DNA of 64,000 nucleotides, taken from NCBI GenBank assembly GCA_947629775.1, contig CANRFA010000001.1, forward strand, positions 62,001-126,000, read 5' to 3'. The notes below the pieces were generated by a model, which did no database searches, was not told the origin of the DNA, and worked only from the letters and a program-made list of their open reading frames with translations. The position numbers and the translations under genes were made by a program. This DNA is from an uncultured Oscillospiraceae bacterium. GTDB taxonomy: Bacteria > Bacillota > Clostridia > Oscillospirales > Oscillospiraceae. Position 1 is the first letter of the stretch. Each line of letters opens with the position of its first letter. Below are positions 22,627-31,930 of this stretch, one piece after another.

Positions 22627-25600
22627 ATGCCGTTTCCCCTGACAGATGAACAGCGCCGGATCGTGGAAGATCGGGGCGGGGAGCTGCTGGTCTCCGCCGC
22701 GGCCGGATCCGGCAAGACCCGGGTTCTGGTCGAGCGGCTTCTGGACCGGGTGACAAAGGAGAATCTGGACCTGGACCACTTTCTGGTGATCACCTACACC
22801 CGGGCGGCGGCCGCGGAGCTGCGTACCCGCATCGCCCGGGAGCTGTCGGACCGCCTGGCGCAGGATCCCCTGAATCTCCACCTGCGCCGCCAGACCACGC
22901 TGGTCTATCAGGCGAGGATCTCCACCATCCACGCCTTCTGTTCCGCGCTGCTGCGGGAGAGCGGGCACATGGCGGGACTGGATCCGGACTTCCGGCTCTG
23001 CGACGAGGGAGAGGCCCAGGTTCTGCAGAGCCGCACCCTGGAGGACCTCCTGGACCGCCGCTACGAGAACCTGGAGAAGGACGACGACTTTGTGCAGCTG
23101 GTGGATACCATGTCCGCCGGGCGGGACGACAGCCAGCTGGTCTCCATCGTGCTGGATATCTTCAACCGCATCCAGAGCCATCCGGACCCGGTGCAGTGGC
23201 TGCGGGACCAGGCGAAGGTCTGGGACCTGGGACAGGTGCAGGACGCGGCGCAGACCGTATGGGGAAAGGTTGTCCTGGACGATGTGAAGGCGCAGTGCGC
23301 CTGGTGCGCGGAGCAGCTGGAAGAGGCCCGGACCCTGGCGCTGCAGGACGAACTGACGACCCTGAATCTGGTTCCCTCCCTGGAAGAGGGAATCCGGGGC
23401 CTGAAGGAGCTTGGTACGAAGACCACGTGGGACGACGTGTTCCACAGTTTGCCGATCTCATTGCCCCGGGCGGGGGCCAAACGGAAGCGGAAGCTGGAGC
23501 TGACGCCGGAGGAGCAGATCCGCTGCGAGGAGGCCGGGAATCGGGCCAAGGCGATCCGGGAGGCCATCAGCAAACAGATAAAGAAGCTGCCGGATGCCAT
23601 GGAGTCGGAGAGCCGGACCCTGCTGATGGACGTGAAGCTGGCGCAGCCGGCGGTGCGGGCCCTGATGGAGCTGGTGATCGACTTCCAGGAGGCCTTTTCC
23701 ACCGCCAAGCGGAAGAAAAACGTGCTGGACTTCTCGGATCTGGAGCATCTGACGCTGAAGCTGCTGTTGGACGAGGACGGAGCGCCCACGGAGCTGGCGG
23801 ATACCTGGTCCTCCCGGTTTACCGAGGTCATGGTGGACGAGTACCAGGACACCAACCAGGTGCAGAACGCCATCTTCTCCGCCATCTCGGACGGGGGAAG
23901 GAAGCTCTTCCAGGTCGGGGACGTGAAGCAGTCCATCTACCGCTTCCGGCTGGCGGATCCCACCATCTTCTTAGACAAGTATCACCGCTACGTCCCGGGC
24001 GAGGAGGCGAAGAAGGGGGAGCCCCGGCGCAGGAGCCTTTCCCGGAATTTCCGCTCCCGGCGGGAGGTTCTGGAGGGGTGCAACGACCTCTTCCGCGCCA
24101 TCATGAGCGAACCGTTCGGGGAGCTGGACTACACGGACGATCAGGCCCTGGTGCCCGGCGCCACCTTCCCGGAAGGGGACGAATACGCCCTGGAGGTAAA
24201 TCTTCTGGATCTGTCCTTCCTCCGGGAAGAGCAGGAGGAAGACGAGGAGAGGGAGGATAAGTACGAGCTGGAGGCCCGCCTCGCGGCCCGCCGGATCCGG
24301 GAGCTGCTGGACAGCGGGATGATGATCGGCAGCGGAGAGAAGCGGCATCCCCTGCGCCCCTCGGACATCATGATTCTGCTGCGCAGCCCGGGACGGGTGC
24401 AGCGCTTTTACCGCCGGGCGCTGGAGGAAGTGGGGGTTCCCTGGGCCGCGGAAGGAGGAGGCAGCATCTTCGAGACCACGGAGGTCAACGTGGCGCTGGC
24501 CATCCTGCAGATCGTGGACAACCCCCACCAGGATATCCCTCTGCTCGCCGCCCTGCGCTCGCCGGTGTATAACTTTACCGGAGACCGCCTGGCGATTCTG
24601 CGGGCCAACGGGGAAGGGGACTTCTACAGCACCCTCGTGCGGGCGGCCGAAGCGGGGGAGGAGGACTGCAGATCCTTCCTGGATCAGCTGGAGGAGCTGC
24701 GCTTCGGCGCCGGGGACCGGACCTGCCGCCAGCTCATCTGGCACATCTACGAGAAGACCAACCTGCTGGGTATCTTCGGCGCCATGGACGCCGGCCAGGG
24801 GGAGGTGGGAGCCCACAAGGGGCTGGAGCGGCAGCAGAACCTGCTGGCCCTCTACAGCCTGGCGGGACAGATGGAGGATTCCGGCTGCCGTTCCCTCTTT
24901 CAGTTTCTGGTGCGGCTGCAGCGGCTGCGGGACTCCGGGAAGGAGATCGACACCCCCTCTACGCCCCGGGAGAGCGGCGGAGTATCCATCCTCTCCATTC
25001 ACCGCTCCAAGGGTCTGGAGAAGCCCGTGGTGCTGGTCTGCGGCCTCATGAAGCAGTTCAATATGGAGGACATGCGCCAGCCGGTGCTGTTCCATCCCCA
25101 GCTGGGCATCGGGCCCCGGGGTCTGGACGGCGATCGGATGCTGCAGTACGATACGCTGGCCCGTGACGCCGTGGAGAAGAAGCTGACCCAGGAGATGAAG
25201 GCGGAAGAACTGCGGCTTCTCTATGTGGCCATGACCCGGGCCCAGGAGAAACTGATCCTCACCCTGGGGCTGCCCGGGGATACGAGTCTGAAGGAGCTCG
25301 CGGCTCTGACGGGCGTCCCGATTCCCCCGAGAGCGCTGGCCGCGCAGAACAGCGCCGGCAGGTGGATCCTGCTGCATCTGTTTACCCGGCCGGAGGCGAA
25401 GGAGCTGCGGGAGTTCTGCGGGGCGAGTGGGATCCCGCAGGCGAAAGGCCTGGGCCCGGCCTGGGATATCCGGATCGTCAACGGAGCCCTTCTGAGCAGC
25501 CGGCCGGTGCCTTCGGAGGAAGGCCGCTTTGCGGACATGCCCGAGGAGAAATCCCAGGACGCGCGGGCTCTGGCGAAGCGCCTGTCCTGGCGGTACAGGC

Positions 25601-26271
25601 ATGAGCGGGCGGAGGAGATCCCCTCCAAGCTGACCGCCACCCAGCTGAAGGGACGCCTTCTGGACATGGAAGCGGCGGAAGACGCTCTCCCGACCCGGGA
25701 AGAACCCCGGGACGAGTTCCCCATCCGGCGTCCGGACTTCATCGCGAACGCCAGAGGGCTGACCGCGGCCCAGCGGGGCATGGTCCTTCACCAGGCCATC
25801 CAGTATATCCCCCTGGACGGAGATCACAGCCCCAGGGGCATTCAGAACGTGATCGACCAGCTGGTGAGCGACGGGTATCTTACGCACCTGCAGGGGGAGG
25901 CGCTCCAGCCGGGGGCCCTCTCCGTGTTCTTCACCAGTCCTCTGGGCCGGGCCATGGCGGCGGCCCCGGAGTGTCAGCGGGAGTTCAAGTTCTCTCTGCT
26001 GGTACCCGCTCACATGTACTTCCCGGACGTGGATGAGTCGGAAGAGATTCTTCTGCAGGGCGTCATAGACGCCTGGTTCGGGGACGCGAACGGGGTCACC
26101 GTGATCGACTTCAAGACGGACCGCATCCGAAAGGGCGGCGAGGCCGCCCGGGCGGAGGAGTACCGCTTCCAGATGGAGACCTACAGCAGGGCCCTGGAGA
26201 AGATCATTGGCCGGCCGGTGAAGCACCAGGTGCTGTGGTTTTTTGCCACCGGAACGGGCTTCGAGCTGTAA
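22627..26271 (+). CDS. addA: AddAB helicase-nuclease subunit AddA
   Basis: AddA is the UvrD-like 3'-5' helicase plus nuclease subunit. Walker A 'AAAGSGKT' at residues 24-31; helicase motif II 'MVDEYQDTN'; motif III 'VGDVKQSIYRFRLADP'; motif V 'LSIHRSKGLEKPVVLVCG'; motif VI 'LLYVAMTRAQEKL'. The C-terminal nuclease has 'GMVLHQAIQYI', 'LLQGVIDAWF' and 'VIDFKTDRI'. At 1214 aa it is complete. ATG 22627 follows GAAAGGAG. It works with AddB 2 kb upstream. Confidence 0.96.
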   Translation: MPFPLTDEQRRIVEDRGGELLVSAAAGSGKTRVLVERLLDRVTKENLDLDHFLVITYTRAAAAELRTRIARELSDRLAQDPLNLHLRRQTTLVYQARISTIHAFCSALLRESGHMAGLDPDFRLCDEGEAQVLQSRTLEDLLDRRYENLEKDDDFVQLVDTMSAGRDDSQLVSIVLDIFNRIQSHPDPVQWLRDQAKVWDLGQVQDAAQTVWGKVVLDDVKAQCAWCAEQLEEARTLALQDELTTLNLVPSLEEGIRGLKELGTKTTWDDVFHSLPISLPRAGAKRKRKLELTPEEQIRCEEAGNRAKAIREAISKQIKKLPDAMESESRTLLMDVKLAQPAVRALMELVIDFQEAFSTAKRKKNVLDFSDLEHLTLKLLLDEDGAPTELADTWSSRFTEVMVDEYQDTNQVQNAIFSAISDGGRKLFQVGDVKQSIYRFRLADPTIFLDKYHRYVPGEEAKKGEPRRRSLSRNFRSRREVLEGCNDLFRAIMSEPFGELDYTDDQALVPGATFPEGDEYALEVNLLDLSFLREEQEEDEEREDKYELEARLAARRIRELLDSGMMIGSGEKRHPLRPSDIMILLRSPGRVQRFYRRALEEVGVPWAAEGGGSIFETTEVNVALAILQIVDNPHQDIPLLAALRSPVYNFTGDRLAILRANGEGDFYSTLVRAAEAGEEDCRSFLDQLEELRFGAGDRTCRQLIWHIYEKTNLLGIFGAMDAGQGEVGAHKGLERQQNLLALYSLAGQMEDSGCRSLFQFLVRLQRLRDSGKEIDTPSTPRESGGVSILSIHRSKGLEKPVVLVCGLMKQFNMEDMRQPVLFHPQLGIGPRGLDGDRMLQYDTLARDAVEKKLTQEMKAEELRLLYVAMTRAQEKLILTLGLPGDTSLKELAALTGVPIPPRALAAQNSAGRWILLHLFTRPEAKELREFCGASGIPQAKGLGPAWDIRIVNGALLSSRPVPSEEGRFADMPEEKSQDARALAKRLSWRYRHERAEEIPSKLTATQLKGRLLDMEAAEDALPTREEPRDEFPIRRPDFIANARGLTAAQRGMVLHQAIQYIPLDGDHSPRGIQNVIDQLVSDGYLTHLQGEALQPGALSVFFTSPLGRAMAAAPECQREFKFSLLVPAHMYFPDVDESEEILLQGVIDAWFGDANGVTVIDFKTDRIRKGGEAARAEEYRFQMETYSRALEKIIGRPVKHQVLWFFATGTGFEL

Positions 26272-26278
26272 CGTACCC

Positions 26279-26554
26279 TCAGTCCTCCGATGTCCCGGCT
26301 TCCAGCCGGGGCGTCTCGGGGACGCCGCGGATGAGAATCGTGTCCTCCCCGAAGCAGTGTACCGCGGACCAGGGGATGGTGCGGTCCGGCTCCCGGCCGA
26401 AGAGGCCGAAGAACCGCCTGCGCCCGGGGATCACCAGGGCGCGGATGCGCCCCTCGTCCAGGTCCAGCTCCAGATCCCCCACGTAGCCGCAGCGGCATCC
26501 GTCTTCCAGGCTGATGACTTCCTTATAGCGCAGTTCTGACAGATTGGTTTTCAT
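26279..26554 (-). CDS. YlmC/YmxH-family PRC-barrel protein (sporulation-associated)
   Basis: A 91-aa PRC-barrel protein with 'LRYKEVISLEDGCRCGYVGD', 'IRALVIPGRRRFFGLFGRE', 'TIPWSAVHCFGEDTILI' and an acidic tail. This pattern fits the YlmC/YmxH family, linked with sporulation in Bacillus and Clostridia. GAGGGAGGGG precedes ATG 26554. It is convergent with addA and leaves only 7 bases between the two stop codons. The molecular role of the family is not established. Confidence 0.88.
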   Translation of the reverse strand: MKTNLSELRYKEVISLEDGCRCGYVGDLELDLDEGRIRALVIPGRRRFFGLFGREPDRTIPWSAVHCFGEDTILIRGVPETPRLEAGTSED

Positions 26555-26952
26555 GAAAACCCCTCCCTCAGAGGAGGATATGTCTTCTGGAACCTGTCCT
26601 ATGACGGCGAGGCCGGTTGTGGCAGAAAGCGGGGGGCGAAATGGAGTACGCCGGGGTCCAGGCTGTGCCTGTCAGATGGAGAAGCCGGCAGGGAACGGAC
26701 GGACCCGGCTGCCGGTATCATGAGAAGAGGGGACGCCGGCGGAAAGGATACGGATTTCTGCTCCGACGGGCTGTGAGCTCCGCTTCTCATGATGATTTCA
26801 GGGCGGAGCGCTCTGGTATGACCTTCAGACCCGCCAGGTTCCGGGACAGTCCCTGACCGCAGGGAAGCGCGGTTGTCTGGAACGATTCGGTGTAAGAGAG
26901 AGCCAACCGGACAGCAGCCCGGCCCGGTGTGCGGAAAAGGAGGAGATGGACG
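26555..26952. other. Intergenic region with two inverted repeats
   Basis: No convincing gene. Two structured elements stand out: CCGGCAG (26685-26691) / CTGCCGG (26709-26715), and right beside it ATCATGAGAAG (26717-26727) with a perfect complement CTTCTCATGAT (26783-26793). Together they could form a branched RNA or a pair of operator half-sites upstream of the response-regulator gene. Confidence 0.45.
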
Positions 26953-27618
26953 GTGAAACGGATTCTGCTGGTGGAGGACGATGGCGCCATTGTCGCCGCC
27001 CTGACCGCCTTTCTGGAGGAGGATGGCTTTGAGGCGGTCTGCGCCGCCGGACAGCGGGAGGCGCAGGCCATCCTGGAGCGGGAGCCTGTGGCGTTGGCCC
27101 TGGTGGACCTGGCGCTTCGGGAGGGAACCGGCTTCGGCGTGTGCGCCGCCGCCCGGCAGCGGGGGATCCCGGTCATCTTTCTCACGGCCTCCACGGATGA
27201 AACCAGCGTGGTAACCGGGCTGGACATGGGGGCGGACGACTACATCGGCAAGCCCTTCCGCCCCCGGGAACTGGTGTCCCGGATCCGGACGGTGCTGCGG
27301 CGCTGCGCCCACACCCAGACAGTGGAACTGCCGGGAGGCGTGACGGCGGATCTGGAGAAAGGGAAGGTATGGCGGGACGGGGCGGAAATTCCCCTCTCCG
27401 CCCTGGAGTTCCGGCTGCTCTCCGCGCTGGTCACCCGCAGGGGCCGCCTGATGACCCGGGGACAGCTGCTGGAGGAGCTCTGGGACATCGACGGCGACTT
27501 CGTCAACGACAATACCCTTACCGTCTATATCCGCCGGTTGCGAAATAAAATCGAGGCGGACCCCCGGAATCCCGCCATCATCCGCACCGTGCGGGGCCTG
27601 GGGTATCGGGTGGACTGA
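26953..27618 (+). CDS. OmpR/PhoB-family response regulator
   Basis: Start chosen at GTG 26953, after AAAAGGAGGAG. Receiver domain: acidic pocket 'LLVEDD', phospho-acceptor D52 in 'LVDLAL', Thr in 'IFLTAS', Lys in 'GKPFRPREL'. The C-terminal winged helix carries 'PLSALEFRLLSALVTRRGR' and 'NDNTLTVYIRRLRNKIE'. It is 221 aa and complete. It is followed after 3 bases by its histidine kinase. An 11-bp direct repeat of the kind this class binds lies in the promoter of the ABC transporter at 33187. Confidence 0.94.
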   Translation: MKRILLVEDDGAIVAALTAFLEEDGFEAVCAAGQREAQAILEREPVALALVDLALREGTGFGVCAAARQRGIPVIFLTASTDETSVVTGLDMGADDYIGKPFRPRELVSRIRTVLRRCAHTQTVELPGGVTADLEKGKVWRDGAEIPLSALEFRLLSALVTRRGRLMTRGQLLEELWDIDGDFVNDNTLTVYIRRLRNKIEADPRNPAIIRTVRGLGYRVD

Positions 27619-27621
27619 GCC

Positions 27622-28629
27622 ATGGGACATCTGGGGAAAAATCCGGAGCTGCGCCGGGAGATCGGGAGCTGTCTTCTGCTGACCCTGCTGCTGGGCGCCG
27701 CCGGCCTGCTGGCGGGGCCGGCGACAGCCCTCGCTCTTCTGGGAGCCGGCGTTCTCTTTACCGGCCTGCACCTGGCGCAGGCGGCAAAGCGCTATCGGGC
27801 CATGGAGGAGATGAGCGCGGAGATTGACCGGGTGCTCCACGGGCAGGAGAAGGTGCTCATTACCCGGCAGGCGGAGGGGGAACTGTCCATCCTCCGCAGC
27901 GAGGTGGAGAAGCTGACGGTTCGACTGGCAGAACAGGCGGACGCTCTGCGGCGGGAGAAGGCGGGCATGGTGCGGGCCATGGAGGACATCTTCCACCAGG
28001 TGCGGACGCCTCTGACGTCCCTCAACCTTCAGATCGCCCTTCTGGCCAAAGAGGATCTCCCCTGGGAAAAACGGCGTCAGCTGACCCGGGAGGCCCGGCG
28101 GCAGCTGCAGCGGCTGGACTGGCTGACCGAGGCCCTGCTGAAGATGAGCCGCATCGACGCCGGGGTTGTGACCTTCCATCGCGAGCCGGTTTCTCTGCGG
28201 AAGCTGACGGAGAAGGCGGCGGCCCCGCTGAGCATCCCCATGGAGCTGCGGGAGCAGACCCTGTCCGTTTCCGTGGGCGAGGAGACTTTCCTGGGGGACC
28301 TCAGCTGGAGCGTGGAGGCCCTGGGCAACCTGCTGAAAAACTGCATGGAACACACTCCGCCGGGCGGGACCATCTCCGTTACGGGGGAAGAGACCGCCCT
28401 CTGGACCCAACTGACCGTTCAGGACACCGGTCCGGGGTTTGCCCCGGAGGATCTGCCCCACCTGTTCGAGCGTTTCTACCGGGGACGGAACGCGGGCGCG
28501 GAGAGCGTGGGAATCGGGCTGGCCCTGGCGCGGATGATCGCGGCGGAGCAGAACGGAACGCTGATGGCAGGCAACGCGCCGGAGGGCGGAGCCCGCTTTG
28601 TGCTGCGCTTCTACAAGAGCGTGGTGTGA
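27622..28629 (+). CDS. Sensor histidine kinase
   Basis: Two closely spaced membrane spans (about residues 16-32 and 34-52) with almost no external loop resemble 'intramembrane-sensing' kinases that work with an ABC exporter. The dimerisation/phosphotransfer helix has H125 in 'FHQVRTPLTS'. The ATPase domain shows N box 'LLKNCMEHTPPGG', G1 'VQDTGPGF', F box 'LFERFYRG' and G2 'GIGLALARM'. At 335 aa it is of normal length. It is co-transcribed with the response regulator. Confidence 0.93.
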   Translation: MGHLGKNPELRREIGSCLLLTLLLGAAGLLAGPATALALLGAGVLFTGLHLAQAAKRYRAMEEMSAEIDRVLHGQEKVLITRQAEGELSILRSEVEKLTVRLAEQADALRREKAGMVRAMEDIFHQVRTPLTSLNLQIALLAKEDLPWEKRRQLTREARRQLQRLDWLTEALLKMSRIDAGVVTFHREPVSLRKLTEKAAAPLSIPMELREQTLSVSVGEETFLGDLSWSVEALGNLLKNCMEHTPPGGTISVTGEETALWTQLTVQDTGPGFAPEDLPHLFERFYRGRNAGAESVGIGLALARMIAAEQNGTLMAGNAPEGGARFVLRFYKSVV

Positions 28630-28707
28630 GGAGGACCGGCAGATTTCCCCGCAGAATCCGGTCTCTGAGGAGACCGGAATCCGGGCAAACAGAAAGGAGA
28701 GACAGAT

Positions 28708-29397
28708 ATGGCAGAAATCATACAGCTGGCGGAAAACACCTGGCGGTTTGAAGAGGAGGGCGTACGGTTCTTCCTGCTGGCGGGCACGGAGAAGGCCCTG
28801 ATGATCGACAGCGGCATGATGACCCGGAACGCCCGGGAACTGGCGGAGCAGGTGACGGACCTGCCCCTGGAGCTGCTGCTGACCCATGCGGACCGGGACC
28901 ACACGGCCTGCAACGGACAGTTTCCCTGGTTCTACATGCATCCCGCGGAGGCCTCCAACCTCTACAACACCCAGGGCCTGCAGGGCGTCTTCCGCCCGGT
29001 AGAGGAGGGCGATGTGCTGGACCTGGGAGACCGGCCCCTGGAGATCTGGTCCATTCCCGGCCACACGCCGGGGAGCATCGCCATTCTGGACCGGAAAAAC
29101 CGGGTTCTCATCAGCGGAGATACCGTGCAGGACGGAACCATCTTCCTGTTCGGGGTGCAGCGGGAGATGCACGCCTTCCTTCTCAGCCTGGAGAAGCTGG
29201 AGGGGCGCCGGGACCGCTTCGATGCGATCTGGCCCTCGCATGGCTCCATACCTGTCCGGCCGGACCTGATTCCCGCGCTGCGGGAGGCGGCGGCCGCCGT
29301 GCAGCGGGGCGAGGTCCGGGGCGAAGAGGCCTCCTTCCACGGGATTCCGCTGAAGCGCTTCGACATGGGTTGCGCCTCCTTCCTGCGGGACCGCTGA
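28708..29397 (+). CDS. MBL-fold metallo-hydrolase
   Basis: A metallo-beta-lactamase-fold protein with 'LMIDSGMM', metal motif T-H60-A-D62-R-D64-H65, 'PGHTPGSIAI' and 'ISGDTVQDG', and a final His in 'WPSHGSIP'. The canonical second His of HxHxDH is Asp here (H-x-D-x-D-H), a variant known in some family members that may alter metal preference. At 229 aa it is a cytosolic single-domain protein. ATG 28708 follows AAAGGAGAG. Substrate unknown (glyoxalase II-, lactonase- or phosphodiesterase-like). Confidence 0.87.
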   Translation: MAEIIQLAENTWRFEEEGVRFFLLAGTEKALMIDSGMMTRNARELAEQVTDLPLELLLTHADRDHTACNGQFPWFYMHPAEASNLYNTQGLQGVFRPVEEGDVLDLGDRPLEIWSIPGHTPGSIAILDRKNRVLISGDTVQDGTIFLFGVQREMHAFLLSLEKLEGRRDRFDAIWPSHGSIPVRPDLIPALREAAAAVQRGEVRGEEASFHGIPLKRFDMGCASFLRDR

Positions 29398-29491
29398 GCG
29401 GGGAAAGGACAGGCAGAACGGGCGTGGCGCAGGGTTCAGATTCCGGATCTGACGGAAGGAAAGCCGCCTGTGCGGGGACAATGTGGACAGA

Positions 29492-29530
29492 AAAAGGACC
29501 GGTTTCGCAGGGCGCGGAGCCGGTCCTTTT
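29492..29530. terminator. Bidirectional terminator between convergent genes
   Basis: Perfect 11-bp arms AAAAGGACCGG (29492-29502) / CCGGTCCTTTT (29520-29530), giving T-runs on both strands. It separates the MBL hydrolase and the minus-strand flavin operon. Confidence 0.8.
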
Positions 29531-29565
29531 GGGTGTCTGAACCTTTTGGATGTTGGAGTATCCGG

Positions 29566-30768
29566 TCAGGAGGCCTTCGGCAGAGCCAGTCCCTGAAGCC
29601 AGTCGGAGATTTCGCTTTCGGACGCCCCGCCAGGGAACCGATGGCCAGGCAGCCAGCTGGCGCCTTCCGCCAGGGCATGCAGCGCGGTGTCGCTGGACCC
29701 GATGCCGCTGGAGTGGGAGGTACAGAAGGGAACGATGGTTTTGCCGGTCAGATCACAGGTTTCCAGGAAGGTGCTGAGGATTCTGGGAGCCTGGCCGTGC
29801 CAGATGGGGTAACCCAGGAAGACTACATCATAGTCCTCCAGATGCTCCAGCCGGTTGGCGATGGCCGGTCTGGCGCTGGGATTGTTCTGTTCCTGATCCG
29901 CCCGGCCACCGGTGTAGTAAGCCAGATCGGCCTCCGTATAGGGGTCTTCCGGAAGGATCTCAAAGAGATCCGCATTCTGGAGTTCGGCGATCTGTTTTGC
30001 CACGGCCTCGGTGGTGTTGGTACAGGAGAAGTACACCACCAGGGTTTTGCGGGCTGCCGATGCCTCCGACTGCGTGGGCCGGGAATCGCCGCGCATGTGC
30101 CAGAGCAGGGACGCGACCTCTCCGCGCTGGATGTTCACCTTGGGAAGGAACTGACCGTCCTGTACGATTCCCTCCAGCATCCCGCTCCCGTTTGCCCAGC
30201 GGACCGCGGCGCGGGCCCAGTCCGAGGCGGAGTCGGTGTCCGAGAGCCCGGAACCGTCCTGCGCCTCCGGACTTCCCTGGTACCGCCAGAGGATGGTGAC
30301 GGCCTGTTCCCGGGTGGTGGGATCCGTCACGCCAAAGCGCTGATCGCCATATCCGGTCATGATTCCGGTGTCGTTGGCCCAGACAATGGCGTCGCTGTAC
30401 CACTCGCCGGCCTTTGCGTCCTGAAAGGTGGGAGAGGTCTGGACCGTGGGGCTTCCGCTCATGCGATAGAGCAGAGTGGCCATCATGCTACGGGTAAGGG
30501 TGCCGGTCGGAGAGAAGGATGCAGGACCGGTTCCGTTCATGATGCCCTGCTGGCGGCAGTATGTCACCGCCTGGGCATACCAGGCATCCGCCGGGACATC
30601 CTGAAAGACGTCCGTGGCGCCGGCGGCCAGGTCGTTTCGTTCGGCAGAGAAGGCTGCTTCTGCGGGGGAAGCTTCCATCGAGGGTCCCGCTGCCTGCGCG
30701 CCGGAGGCGCAGGCGGTGCCCGCAAGGAGCAGGGAGAGGGTCAGCAGAAGAGCGAAGATCCGTTTCAT
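29566..30768 (-). CDS. Secreted three-SLH-domain flavodoxin
   Basis: Signal peptide at residues 1-~22 ('[20 protein letters not shown]', possibly lipidated at the Cys although the lipobox is imperfect). Three S-layer homology repeats are at about 52-105, 112-165 and 172-230 ('DVFQDVPADAWYAQAV', 'TFQDAKAGEWYSDAI', 'ASDWARAAVRWANGSG'). The rest (about 240-400) is a flavodoxin_4-like domain with the FMN phosphate loop 'YFSCTNTTEAVAKQI' and 'VVFLGYPIWHGQAPRI'. SLH repeats usually tether proteins to cell-wall polymers, so this would place a flavodoxin outside the membrane. ATGA overlap with the upstream FMN reductase gene. Confidence 0.85.
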   Translation of the reverse strand: MKRIFALLLTLSLLLAGTACASGAQAAGPSMEASPAEAAFSAERNDLAAGATDVFQDVPADAWYAQAVTYCRQQGIMNGTGPASFSPTGTLTRSMMATLLYRMSGSPTVQTSPTFQDAKAGEWYSDAIVWANDTGIMTGYGDQRFGVTDPTTREQAVTILWRYQGSPEAQDGSGLSDTDSASDWARAAVRWANGSGMLEGIVQDGQFLPKVNIQRGEVASLLWHMRGDSRPTQSEASAARKTLVVYFSCTNTTEAVAKQIAELQNADLFEILPEDPYTEADLAYYTGGRADQEQNNPSARPAIANRLEHLEDYDVVFLGYPIWHGQAPRILSTFLETCDLTGKTIVPFCTSHSSGIGSSDTALHALAEGASWLPGHRFPGGASESEISDWLQGLALPKAS

Positions 30769-31349
30769 GTCATTTCCTCCTCAATGTGCAGTTTCTGCAG
30801 CAGAAAGGCCATGTTTTCCCCCAGGCTGGTCATGGTGGCAAGCCCCTCCGCGTCCGCTTTCACATCGCCCGGCAGCTGGCCGAAGGCCAGGGTCCAGTAG
30901 CTGGCGCCGGCGAGGAACATCTCGTGGTTGAGGAAGAAGTGGTTCATGGCGTCCAGGGCGCAGAGGGCGCCGCCCCTGCGGGCGGCCGCGACCGCAGCCC
31001 CCACCTTGTGGCGCAGCATCCCCGGATTCATGTCCGCCACCACGGCGGCCCGCTCCAGGAAGGCCTGCATGGAGGAGGAGACGTTCGCCAGGTAGACCGG
31101 GGACCCAAGCAGGATCCCGTCCGCCTCCCGGACCTTCCGGAAGACCTCGTCGAAGGCGTCCTGTCGGAAGGAACAGGTTCCTTTTCCGCCGCAGGTGAAG
31201 CAGGCCCGGCAGGGATTCATCTGCTTTCCCGCCAGCTGGTACAGTTCAGTTTCAATGCCGTGTTTCTCCAGAACATCGAAGACGGTCCTCATCAGAAGGG
31301 CTGTATTGCCGTCTTTGCGGGCGCTGCCGCACAGTCCGAATACCTTCAT
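30765..31349 (-). CDS. NADPH-dependent FMN reductase / iron-sulfur flavoprotein
   Basis: A flavodoxin-like fold of the FMN_red family: '[16 protein letters not shown]' (FMN phosphate loop) and '[20 protein letters not shown]'. A cysteine cluster C47-x2-C50-x2-C53-x5-C59 ('[14 protein letters not shown]') matches the compact Fe-S motif of Isf-type flavoproteins, so both FMN and an iron-sulfur cluster are expected. Start 31349 follows GAGGAGG. It overlaps both neighbours by ATGA, so the three genes form one operon. Confidence 0.87.
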   Translation of the reverse strand: MKVFGLCGSARKDGNTALLMRTVFDVLEKHGIETELYQLAGKQMNPCRACFTCGGKGTCSFRQDAFDEVFRKVREADGILLGSPVYLANVSSSMQAFLERAAVVADMNPGMLRHKVGAAVAAARRGGALCALDAMNHFFLNHEMFLAGASYWTLAFGQLPGDVKADAEGLATMTSLGENMAFLLQKLHIEEEMT

Positions 31350-31930
31350 GCGGACCTCCTCTGCACCGGGACCTCTTTGACCACATGGGCGGGGACACCC
31401 GCCACGATGGTGTTGGCCGGCACATCCCGGGTTACGACGGCTCCGGCGGCGATGACCGAGCCGTCGCCCACCGTCACGCCAGGCAGAACCGTGGCGTTGG
31501 CGCCGATCCACACGTCCTTCCCGATGACGATGGGAGCGGGAAGATTGTCGCCCCGGCGGGCGGGATCCAAGTCGTGGTTGACGGTGGCGAGGACCACGTT
31601 GTGACCGATCAGGGCGCCGTCGCCGATGGTGATTCCGCCCTGGTCCTGAAAGCGGCAGCCGGAATTGAAGAAGACCCTCTTCCCGATCTTCAGGTTCTTA
31701 CCGCAGTCCGTATAGAAGGGCGGGAACATGGCGAAGGAGGGATCGATGGGCCGTCCGGTGAGCCGCTCCATGAGGGAGCGCACCTCCTCGGGCGTGTGAT
31801 AGCCGCTGTTCAGCTCCGCCGTAATGCGAAGCGCCTCCTGGGACAGGAGATGCATGTACTGATGCACTTCGGAGCCGGCCACTACCCGCCGGCCGCTGTC
31901 CATGTACGCGAGGAAATCCTTCAGGTTCAT
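31346..31930 (-). CDS. Maltose/galactoside O-acetyltransferase-type enzyme (LbH fold)
   Basis: A CoA-dependent sugar acetyltransferase of the left-handed beta-helix type. The N-terminal helix is '[20 protein letters not shown]', then come hexapeptide repeats from about residue 85 to the end ('[17 protein letters not shown]', '[20 protein letters not shown]'), with the catalytic His in 'TVNHDLDP'. It is 194 aa. ATG 31930 follows GGAGGT. It is the first gene of the flavin operon and divergent from the LysR gene. The sugar acceptor is unknown. Confidence 0.88.
   Translation of the reverse strand: MNLKDFLAYMDSGRRVVAGSEVHQYMHLLSQEALRITAELNSGYHTPEEVRSLMERLTGRPIDPSFAMFPPFYTDCGKNLKIGKRVFFNSGCRFQDQGGITIGDGALIGHNVVLATVNHDLDPARRGDNLPAPIVIGKDVWIGANATVLPGVTVGDGSVIAAGAVVTRDVPANTIVAGVPAHVVKEVPVQRRSA

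Noticed and set aside
26599..29481. 960-codon minus-strand open frame
   Set aside because: It lies opposite the response regulator, kinase and MBL genes, all of which have clear motifs; the frame has no protein-like pattern.
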